Below, one piece after another: positions 1-6,666 of a DNA stretch of 6,755 bases. A program made the translations under genes and the position numbers. This DNA is from Bacteroidota bacterium (lineage in GTDB: Bacteria; Bacteroidota; Bacteroidia; UKL13-3). The notes under the pieces are model-generated. The model was not told the origin of the DNA, made no database searches, and saw nothing but the letters and a program-made list of their open reading frames with translations. How positions within the stretch are numbered: position 1 is the stretch's first letter; each line of letters starts with the position of its first letter. Location: contig CANHRW010000111.1 in NCBI GenBank assembly GCA_947462865.1, positions 1 to 6,755 on the forward strand, read 5' to 3'.

Positions 1-1
1 A

Positions 2-1015
2 ACCAAACAAGCAGTAGATCTAGGAATGATTGATGGCATTTTGTATGAAGACCAAGTAAAAGCAGAATTGCAGCAACTTTGCCAATTGCCTAAAGATCAG
101 GACCCTCATTTTATAAGCTCAAACAAATATAAAAACACCAATGTAAAACAGGCTGCAACTACTGACCAAATAGCGGTATTGTATTGCAATGGAGAAATTG
201 TATCGGGTAAAAGCAATGATGGGAATATTGGATCTGTTAGCATTTGTGAGCAACTCAAAAGAATCAGAAAAGACAACAATATAAAGGCTTTGGTTTTAAG
301 GATTAACTCACCTGGAGGAAGTGCCCTAGCTTCGGATGTTATGTGGAGAGAAATTGAATTGGTAAAAAAATCAAAACCTGTTGTTGTTTCGATGGGAAGT
401 GTGGCTGCTAGTGGTGGTTACTATTTGGCAGCTCCAGCCAATTGGATCATTGCACAACCCAATACCATTACAGGTTCAATAGGTGTTTTTGGTCTATTGC
501 TGAATGCACAAAACTTATTAGAAAACAAGTTGGGTATTCATGTAGAAACCGTAAAGTTTGGTGAATATGCCGATTTGGGAATGCCCAACAGACCTTTAAA
601 CCCTTCTGAAAAACAAATTGTTCAAAACGGAGTAGATTTAATTTATACTGATTTTATTCAAAAGGTTGCACAAGGCCGAAAACTGAGTCAAGATAAAGTT
701 GATTCCATTGCCCAAGGACGGGTTTGGAGTGGCAAAGATGCTTTAAAAATAGGTTTGGTAGATGAATTGGGTGGCTTAGACCGAGCCATTGAGGTGGCTG
801 CTCAAAAAGCCAATTTATCAGAGTACAGAACCATTCAATTACCAGGTTTAAAAGAGCCAATTGAACAATTGTTTGAAAGTTTCAGCAGCGAAGCAGAAGC
901 TTATTTCTTAAAGCAACAATTGGGCGCCCAATACGAATGGTTCAATGCCATAAAGAAGCAATGTAAGTACCAAGGCATTCAAACCAGAATGGATTATACC
1001 TTCAGTATTCACTAA
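2..1015 (+). CDS. sppA: Signal peptide peptidase SppA (67K type), C-terminal part, cut by left edge
   Basis: SppA is a membrane-bound serine peptidase of family S49 that degrades cleaved signal peptides in the cytoplasmic membrane. The reading frame is open from base 2, before the first ATG at 26, and the residues there (KQAVDLGMIDGILYED) fit the end of the first S49 repeat. The gene therefore starts outside the window, and ATG 26 is not its start. A short linker leads to the second repeat, which shows RINSPGGS and then MGSVAASGGYY. The serine of AASGG (codon 410-412) matches the nucleophile of the Ser-Lys dyad in E. coli SppA. The lysine lies in the N-terminal half and cannot be checked here. 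Further family motifs are TGSIGVFG and RVWSGKDALKIGLVDELGG. The 337 visible residues are a little over half of the usual length of about 590. The stop is TAA, 4 bases from the stop of convergent ffh. Identity is clear; only completeness is unknown. Confidence 0.95.
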   Translation, partial: TKQAVDLGMIDGILYEDQVKAELQQLCQLPKDQDPHFISSNKYKNTNVKQAATTDQIAVLYCNGEIVSGKSNDGNIGSVSICEQLKRIRKDNNIKALVLRINSPGGSALASDVMWREIELVKKSKPVVVSMGSVAASGGYYLAAPANWIIAQPNTITGSIGVFGLLLNAQNLLENKLGIHVETVKFGEYADLGMPNRPLNPSEKQIVQNGVDLIYTDFIQKVAQGRKLSQDKVDSIAQGRVWSGKDALKIGLVDELGGLDRAIEVAAQKANLSEYRTIQLPGLKEPIEQLFESFSSEAEAYFLKQQLGAQYEWFNAIKKQCKYQGIQTRMDYTFSIH

Positions 1016-1019
1016 GGGT

Positions 1020-2348
1020 TTATTTTGCAAAAGGCATACCTCTGAGGCTTCTTCCTGCTCCTTGCAATTTGCCAATGCTTTTCATCATTTTACGCATTTC
1101 ATCAAATTGTTTGAGCAATTGGTTTACCTGCTGAATATCGGTACCACTTCCGGTTGCAATTCTTTTTCTTCTTGAGCCATTGATCAAATCGGGGTTCTTT
1201 CTTTCGGTTGGAGTCATTGAATTGATAATGGCTTCAATGCCTTTGAACGCATCGTCACTAATGTCTAAATCTTTGATAGATTTTCCAACACCAGGTATCA
1301 TACCCATTAAATCTTTGAGGTTACCCATTTTCTTGATTTGCTGAATTTGGGTATAGAAATCTTCAAAAGTAAACTGGTCTTTTAATAATTTCTTTTGGAG
1401 TTTTTCAGCTTCTTGTTCGTCAAATACCGATTGAGCCTTTTCTACTAAACTCACAATATCACCCATTCCCAAAATTCTCTGAGCCATACGGTCTGGATGG
1501 AAAACATCAAGTGCTTCCATTTTTTCGCCCATACCCATGAACTTAATAGGCTTGTTTACAACCGATTTAATTGACAAAGCGGCTCCACCCCTGGTATCAC
1601 CATCTAATTTGGTTAATATAACTCCTGTAAAGTCTAATACATCGTTGAAAGCTTTTGCAGTATTGACAGCATCTTGACCAGTCATGGCATCCACAACAAA
1701 TAAAATTTCTTGTGGCTGTATGGCTTGCTTGATGTCTCCAATTTCTTTCATCATTTCTTCATCGATACTCAAACGGCCTGCAGTATCTATGATTAAAACC
1801 TTTGACCCAGCATCTTTAGCAGCTTTTAAGGCTTCTTTGGCAATATCAACAGGATTTTTACTGTTTTCGTTGGCATAAACAGGCACATTCAACTGTTCAC
1901 CTAAAACTTTTAATTGTGCAATTGCAGCTGGTCTGTATACATCACAGGCTGCTAACATGACGGTTTTACCTTTTTTAGTTAAATAGTTAGCAAGTTTGGC
2001 ACTGTGGGTAGTTTTACCTGATCCTTGCAAACCAGCCATTAAAATAATGCTCGGGCTACCATTTAAATTGATTTCTTCAGTAGTACCACCTAATAATGCA
2101 GTTAGTTCATCACTGACAATTTTTACCATCAACTGCCCAGGCGTAACACTTGTTAACACATTGGCTCCCAATGCTTTTTCTTTAACTGTATCGGTAAATT
2201 GTTTGGCAATTTTAAAATTCACATCGGCATCAATGAGCGCTTTTCTGATTTCCTTAACGGTCTCAGCTACATTGATTTCACTTATTTTACCTTGTCCTTT
2301 AAGAACTTTAAAAGCTCTGTCTAACCTACTGCTTAAATTTTCGAACAT
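1020..2348 (-). CDS. ffh: Signal recognition particle protein Ffh (SRP54 GTPase)
   Basis: Ffh binds 4.5S/6S SRP RNA and the signal sequences of nascent membrane proteins, and docks with the receptor FtsY. The 442 residues match the usual bacterial length, so the gene looks complete. The N domain is at about 1-90. The G domain carries P-loop GLQGSGKTT (106-114), DVYRPAA (136-142), DTAGR (188-192), TKLDGDTRGGAALS (246-259) and the closing GMGEKMEALDVF (272-283). The methionine-rich M domain runs from about 297 to 442 and includes the RNA-binding stretch RRKRIATGSGTDIQQVNQLL (393-412). The ATG at 2348 is supported by the family N-terminus MFENLSSRLDRAF. It is preceded by A-rich sequence (CTAAAATAA) and no Shine-Dalgarno motif, as is common in Bacteroidota. 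The gene is divergent from the S9 peptidase and convergent with sppA. Nothing is missing or frameshifted. Reading frames on the opposite strand across this gene look like shadows. Confidence 0.98.
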   Translation of the reverse strand: MFENLSSRLDRAFKVLKGQGKISEINVAETVKEIRKALIDADVNFKIAKQFTDTVKEKALGANVLTSVTPGQLMVKIVSDELTALLGGTTEEINLNGSPSIILMAGLQGSGKTTHSAKLANYLTKKGKTVMLAACDVYRPAAIAQLKVLGEQLNVPVYANENSKNPVDIAKEALKAAKDAGSKVLIIDTAGRLSIDEEMMKEIGDIKQAIQPQEILFVVDAMTGQDAVNTAKAFNDVLDFTGVILTKLDGDTRGGAALSIKSVVNKPIKFMGMGEKMEALDVFHPDRMAQRILGMGDIVSLVEKAQSVFDEQEAEKLQKKLLKDQFTFEDFYTQIQQIKKMGNLKDLMGMIPGVGKSIKDLDISDDAFKGIEAIINSMTPTERKNPDLINGSRRKRIATGSGTDIQQVNQLLKQFDEMRKMMKSIGKLQGAGRSLRGMPFAK

Positions 2349-2368
2349 TTATTTTAGAAATTGAATGG

Positions 2369-2399
2369 CAAAAATAAGCATTCCTTCAGCATACTCAAA
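2369..2399 (-). promoter_or_regulatory. Candidate Bacteroidota-type promoter for ffh
   Basis: Read on the minus strand, TTTG (2399-2396) is followed after 19 bases by TATTTTTG (2376-2369). This fits the Bacteroidota primary sigma factor consensus TTTG-N19-21-TAnnTTTG with no mismatch. Transcription would start around 2360-2365, giving a leader of roughly 12-17 bases before the ffh ATG at 2348. The element lies in a run rich in A on the plus strand, so part of the match could be due to composition. The exact spacing and placement make it a good candidate. Confidence 0.6.
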
Positions 2400-2438
2400 C
2401 AAAAAAAATAGCTACTAAATTGGGTACAAATTGTGGGT

Positions 2439-2466
2439 TTTGTATGCAGGAAATTGCTGTATTTTG
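2439..2466 (+). promoter_or_regulatory. Weak candidate promoter for the rightward three-gene unit
   Basis: TTTG (2439-2442) is followed after 17 bases by TATTTTG (2460-2466). This resembles the Bacteroidota TTTG/TAnnTTTG promoter, but the downstream element is one base short and the spacer is also short. Transcription would start near 2472, leaving a leader of about 20 bases before ATG 2492. This start, if real, lies downstream of the upstream TTG 2420 and ATG 2444 codons and so supports ATG 2492 as the true start. The evidence is placement and partial motif only. Confidence 0.3.
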
Positions 2467-2491
2467 GGAAAAATTAGAAAGCGTCCCAATT

Positions 2492-4732
2492 ATGAACAAA
2501 CTTGTAAATTTTAAACTGGTCTTGGTTTTAGCTATTTTTACCTGTGGTATTCAAGCAAGTGCCCAAGAGAAATTGCTGAGTATAGAAGATGCAGTTTTGA
2601 AACAAAGAACTGCATTGGCTCCAGAGAAATTAAACCAATTGCAATGGATTCCTGGTACAGACCAATTTGTTTATGTAAGCAAACAAAATAACCTTGAAGT
2701 ATTGGTTAAGCAAGATGCTTTGACCCAACTTACGGATACTTTTTTGAGCATAAAAACTTTCAACTTTGCCTTTAAAAACTTGAACAATCAAGCCAAAGAT
2801 TTGAGTAGGTTTCCGGTTTTAACGGTTGTTCATGCAAATGCGTTAAGGTTTCAAGTAAGCAATGCCATTTATCAGTTTAACATTGCAGAAAACACCTGTG
2901 AACTATTGGCAAAAGCTCCTGCCGATGCCGAAAATTTAGATTATGAGCCCGGTTCTCAAAACTTGGCTTATACTTATAAAAATCAATTGTGGTTACACCA
3001 AGGAAAAATTGCCAACAAACAGCTCAACAATACAGAAGCTGACAAACGTGAATTGATTACCACTGATGGCTCTCCTACCTTACATTATGGTACAGCTGTT
3101 CACAGAAATGAATTTGGAATTAACAAGGGCACATTTTTCTCGAATACAGGCAAACAACTCGCTTTCTATCAAATGAACGAGGCCATGGTTACCGAATACA
3201 AAACCATGAATTTTGATGGATTAGATACCAACCATCAAAATCTAAGCAAACCCGGAGATTTCACAACATTTAAATACCCTATGGCTGGTAATAAAAGTCA
3301 TGAGGTAAAAGTGTTGGTTTACGATATTCAAAATAAAAAAACCGTTGAATTGCAAACAGGTTTACCAGCAGAACAGTATTTAACCAATATTGCCTGGAGC
3401 CCCAATGACGAATATATTTACATTGCCCATGTGAACAGGGCTCAAAACGAAATGAACTTAAAACAATACGATGCCAGAACAGGTGCGTTTATCAAAGTAT
3501 TGTTTACAGAAAAACACGACAAATATGTTGAGCCTGAAAAGCCTATGCTTTTTACCAAAAACAATACAGGTAATTTTATTTGGATGAGCGAAAGAGATGG
3601 ATTCAACCATATGTATTTATACAGTAAAAAAGGAGACCTAATCAAACAGCTTACCAAAGGAAATTTTGCTGTGACTGAAATTTTAGGTTTCAGCGAAAAT
3701 GGCGAACAATTATTTTATTCCGCATACACCGATCAAGGTATGCATAAATTGAATTATGTATTGGATTTAAAAACTGCTCATTCTTTGGTAATTAATGGAA
3801 ACCCCGGTGTACACCAAGCTTTAGTAAACAGTAAGGGCACCTATGCCCTAGACCAATACAGCAATGTCAATACCCCACGTAGAATTGTCTTGCACCAAAC
3901 CAATGGAAAAGAATTGGCAACAATTTTAAATGCATCTAACCCTTTAAAAGATTACAAAAAATGTGAAATTAAAACATTTAGCATTGCCTCAACAGACCAA
4001 TTGGTAAAATTGAATTGCCGAATGATTTTACCTCCACAGTTCGATTCAACTAAAAATTATCCTGTAATTGTATATGTATATGGAGGTCCACATGTACAAT
4101 TGGTTTCTAATAGTTGGTTGGGTCAGTCAGACATGTGGTTGTATTATATGGCGCAACAAGGTTATATCACATTCAGTTTGGACAACAGGGGTTCATTGAA
4201 CAGAGGATTGAATTTTGAAAATGCCATACACAGAAACCTAGGCAAATTAGAATTAGCTGACCAATTAGCTGGCATTCAATTTTTAAAATCAAAACCCTAT
4301 ATAGATACCAATAAAATGGGTGTTTTTGGATGGAGTTTTGGCGGCTTCATGAGTACCAGTTTAATGTTAAAAACACCTGATATTTTTAAAGTTGGAGTTG
4401 CTGGTGGCCCTGTTATTGATTGGCGTTACTACGAAATCATGTACACCGAGCGTTACATGGACCAACCTCAAGAAAACCCCGATGGTTACAAACAAGCTGA
4501 TTTGTTGGGATATACTAAAAATTTGAAAGGTAAATTATTAATGATTCATGGCAGTTCAGACGATGTGGTACTTTGGCAACATAGCCTACAATTTGTAAAG
4601 AAATGTGTAGAAGATGGGGTCTTGTTAGATTACTTTGTGTATCCAGGTCATTTTCACAATGTTTTGGGCAATGACCGTGTACATTTGATGAAAAAAATAA
4701 CCCAGTATTTCAACGAGAATTTAGGTAAATAA
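2492..4732 (+). CDS. Secreted S9 prolyl peptidase of DPP IV/PtpA type, probable prolyl tripeptidyl peptidase
   Basis: Family S9 peptidase that should remove di- or tripeptides ending in proline from peptide N-termini in the periplasm. ATG 2492 gives 746 residues and a clear signal peptide, with basic start MNKLVNFK, hydrophobic core and likely cleavage ASA|Q after residue 24. The in-frame TTG 2420 and ATG 2444 would bury it. A DPP IV-type beta-propeller spans about 40-490, with VHRNEFGINKG at 203-213. The hydrolase domain follows, with VYGGP (Tyr530, oxyanion), GWSFGG (Ser615), HGSSDD (Asp690) and GHFHN (His722). The proline S1 pocket is complete by alignment to human DPP IV: Val641, Trp644, Tyr647, Tyr651 and Val693. 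Only one propeller Glu (Glu207) is kept of the usual pair, and Glu648 stands where DPP IV has Asp663, as in Porphyromonas PtpA. There is no type IX secretion C-terminal domain. The stop overlaps the next start by one base. Family is certain; tripeptidyl specificity is inferred. Confidence 0.93.
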   Translation: MNKLVNFKLVLVLAIFTCGIQASAQEKLLSIEDAVLKQRTALAPEKLNQLQWIPGTDQFVYVSKQNNLEVLVKQDALTQLTDTFLSIKTFNFAFKNLNNQAKDLSRFPVLTVVHANALRFQVSNAIYQFNIAENTCELLAKAPADAENLDYEPGSQNLAYTYKNQLWLHQGKIANKQLNNTEADKRELITTDGSPTLHYGTAVHRNEFGINKGTFFSNTGKQLAFYQMNEAMVTEYKTMNFDGLDTNHQNLSKPGDFTTFKYPMAGNKSHEVKVLVYDIQNKKTVELQTGLPAEQYLTNIAWSPNDEYIYIAHVNRAQNEMNLKQYDARTGAFIKVLFTEKHDKYVEPEKPMLFTKNNTGNFIWMSERDGFNHMYLYSKKGDLIKQLTKGNFAVTEILGFSENGEQLFYSAYTDQGMHKLNYVLDLKTAHSLVINGNPGVHQALVNSKGTYALDQYSNVNTPRRIVLHQTNGKELATILNASNPLKDYKKCEIKTFSIASTDQLVKLNCRMILPPQFDSTKNYPVIVYVYGGPHVQLVSNSWLGQSDMWLYYMAQQGYITFSLDNRGSLNRGLNFENAIHRNLGKLELADQLAGIQFLKSKPYIDTNKMGVFGWSFGGFMSTSLMLKTPDIFKVGVAGGPVIDWRYYEIMYTERYMDQPQENPDGYKQADLLGYTKNLKGKLLMIHGSSDDVVLWQHSLQFVKKCVEDGVLLDYFVYPGHFHNVLGNDRVHLMKKITQYFNENLGK

Positions 4733-5775
4733 TGGAACAAAGTTTGTTGGCCTACCAATCTTCTTATGAGAATGGATTGCTCATTTTAAATGGCATTTTA
4801 CTGCTGATTTTAGCAATCAGAACTTATTTGGTTTTTCAAAGTAGGTCAACCCGAAATTGGCTGTGGAACGGGCAATCAGGCAGTTTTATACTATCTTTAA
4901 AAATGGTGTTTTTATTGGCACAAATTTGTATTTGGATTGCTATTCCTCATTTATTTTTGTTCATTTCTACTTTTAGAATTTTTGTGCATGAATGGCTCAA
5001 CCAATTGTTTGTATTTTTGTGGTTGGCGATAGCTACACAAGAAGTGATACTCTGTTTAACCTACTCCGCTAAATTAAAAACTGATTTTGTCAAACGCATT
5101 TTGTTTTTTTTACTGAGTATTTTTTGGTTTCTAGGCTTTGGCCTCTCTGCACTCTTGGCAGAACGTGTTTGGGCATTACCTCAATCTGATAAATCAGTCA
5201 CAATTGGTTTTCCTGTAAAAGGAACTTGGAGGGTAATGCATGGTGGTGCAAGTATTACCACCAATGTGCACGGAATTGATTCAACTGAATGTTACGCCAT
5301 AGATTTAATCAAAACCAATGAGGAGGGTTTGTTTTTTAATCAGGGTGGACTGGCATTAACAGACCTATTTGGATTTAGAGATGCTGTATTTGCTCCCGTT
5401 TCTGGAAAAGTAGTTGCCATACTTGATACTTTAGACAACCAATCAGTGTTGCATCCGCTCGACACTTTGCATCCAAATGGAAACGAATTGACCATTCTAA
5501 CAAATGATGGTTTTTTGGTGAAGCTTTCTCATTTAGACAAATCATTGAATGGCATACAACTGGGCAATTCAATTACAAAAGGGCAATTGATTGGCAGGTG
5601 TGGCAGCTCGGGTAATACCCCATGGCCCTTGCTTCAAATTCAAGTGAATCATTTACAGAACAAAAAATCTGTGCCATTTCAATTTGAACAAATTCAATAC
5701 AAACGTTGGGGCTGCTGGCAAACATGTACTGATACTTATTTATTGAGAAACGATTTTGTAAAATCATTAAATTAA
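4732..5775 (+). CDS. Four-helix membrane protein with degenerate periplasmic M23/LytM-like domain
   Basis: No named gene is recognised. The 347 residues begin with four hydrophobic segments, at about 14-35, 52-80, 88-110 and 122-143. Basic residues at 38-41 and 114-122 suggest N-out/C-out topology, putting the C-terminal part (about 155-347) in the periplasm. That part follows the order of an M23 peptidase: His180 and Asp183/Asp191 in NVHGIDSTECYAID, then APVSGKVV, a glycine-bounded strand GNELTILTNDG, SHLDK with His267, and KGQLIGRCGSSGN. Where active members have PHLHFQV, this protein has PLLQIQV (299-305), so both histidines of His-x-His are replaced (Leu300, Gln302). It is therefore probably not an active endopeptidase and may bind peptidoglycan or a partner. 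Four cysteines in the domain (187, 290, 328, 332) could form disulfides. The ATG overlaps the peptidase stop by one base (TAATG), suggesting translational coupling. The M23 fold is inferred from motif order. Confidence 0.8.
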   Translation: MEQSLLAYQSSYENGLLILNGILLLILAIRTYLVFQSRSTRNWLWNGQSGSFILSLKMVFLLAQICIWIAIPHLFLFISTFRIFVHEWLNQLFVFLWLAIATQEVILCLTYSAKLKTDFVKRILFFLLSIFWFLGFGLSALLAERVWALPQSDKSVTIGFPVKGTWRVMHGGASITTNVHGIDSTECYAIDLIKTNEEGLFFNQGGLALTDLFGFRDAVFAPVSGKVVAILDTLDNQSVLHPLDTLHPNGNELTILTNDGFLVKLSHLDKSLNGIQLGNSITKGQLIGRCGSSGNTPWPLLQIQVNHLQNKKSVPFQFEQIQYKRWGCWQTCTDTYLLRNDFVKSLN

Positions 5776-6663
5776 ATGCAACTGAAACTCCTACAAGAAT
5801 TGCTATTCAGAACAGACCCTATTGCCATTGGAATTGCGGCCATTTCCTTTCTATTTCTGTATTTTGGATTGAAAAGTAAATTCATTCGAAAATCGAGTTT
5901 TCAACAATATGCTATTTCAATTTATGCCTTGTTCTTTTATTTAATTGGTTGCATCGCATTTATAGGTATGAATGCTGTTGCCAATTTCTTTTACCTCCGA
6001 GATTCATTTTACCTGGGATTGTATTGGCTAGTGCCTTTTGCTTTTTTATGCGCTTTATGCGGTGCATTGATGGGGTATCTTATACAAGTGATCGCTTCAA
6101 AAATAGCACCTGAATTCCAGCTCAAACTCATTCATGCCAGTTTGTTTCTTTTGCTACCTCTCTTTTTGTATTTGTTTTTGATAAAACCTTATGCTGAAAT
6201 GCTGACATACGCATTTGGGCCTACTTACAAACAAACTCAATCGCAATCAATCAATGAACTTAATTTTGAAGAACTAGAAAGTATCCCAAATCAGTTATAC
6301 ACACCTGCTATTCCTGCAGAAATGAACGATAGCATAGGCATTTTTGCATCAGGTAAACAATTGAAATTTCAATTGGTTGCAAACGGATTTTCATTCCAAC
6401 ATGCCATGGTTCATAGCAATCCAAGTGCCATTTATTGCATACAAAGTAAAGTTCCTTATTTGTGTTTGCTAATCATTCATAGCACAATAGATGCAATGGC
6501 AGAACTATGGGTGATTGATCAAAGAGGTATGCTTGTGTACCGAAAATCATTTACAAACAGACCCAATCAAATCCAAATGGGTACCGATGGGATGACCCTG
6601 CTGTTGAGCAAACAAATTGGAGCACAATCTCCTCAAAAAATAGCGGCATTGAGGTTGAAATAG
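5776..6663 (+). CDS. Four-helix membrane protein with unrecognised periplasmic C-terminal domain
   Basis: I do not recognise this gene. It encodes 295 residues. Hydrophobic segments lie at about 15-32, 46-70, 80-107 and 117-137. Positive residues between the first two (Lys33, Lys35, Arg38, Lys39) and before the fourth (Lys109, Lys117) suggest N-out/C-out topology, placing residues 138-295 in the periplasm. That domain looks rich in beta strands. Stretches such as AELWVIDQRGMLVYRKSF (242-259) and a later GTDGMTLLLSK (269-279) resemble one or two propeller blades, but it is too short for a whole propeller and no catalytic motif is visible. The ATG follows directly on the previous TAA (TAAATG), so the gene is almost certainly co-transcribed with the two before it. 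The overall plan of four helices plus a periplasmic domain matches the preceding gene, though I see no clear sequence similarity. It ends with TAG 3 bases from convergent nth. Confidence 0.75.
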   Translation: MQLKLLQELLFRTDPIAIGIAAISFLFLYFGLKSKFIRKSSFQQYAISIYALFFYLIGCIAFIGMNAVANFFYLRDSFYLGLYWLVPFAFLCALCGALMGYLIQVIASKIAPEFQLKLIHASLFLLLPLFLYLFLIKPYAEMLTYAFGPTYKQTQSQSINELNFEELESIPNQLYTPAIPAEMNDSIGIFASGKQLKFQLVANGFSFQHAMVHSNPSAIYCIQSKVPYLCLLIIHSTIDAMAELWVIDQRGMLVYRKSFTNRPNQIQMGTDGMTLLLSKQIGAQSPQKIAALRLK

Positions 6664-6666
6664 AAC

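Noticed and set aside
919..932. A 14-base perfect palindrome, ATTGGGCGCCCAAT, inside sppA.
   Set aside because: One such palindrome is not unexpected by chance in a window of this size. It lies within a coding frame and has no T-run or partner copy that I can see.
1996..2364. A 122-codon open frame on the plus strand opposite the start of ffh.
   Set aside because: It lies wholly antisense to the conserved N and G domains of ffh, matches no family I know, and is explained by the codon usage of ffh.
2420..2491. Longer N-terminus for the S9 peptidase from TTG 2420 or ATG 2444.
   Set aside because: It would add up to 24 residues in front of a clean signal peptide beginning at ATG 2492, and it overlaps the candidate promoter.
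2532..2566. Possible lipoprotein signal in the peptidase, because of Cys18 near the end of the hydrophobic core.
   Set aside because: The residues before it (Ile-Phe-Thr-Cys) do not fit a lipobox, while ASA|Q just downstream fits ordinary signal peptidase cleavage.
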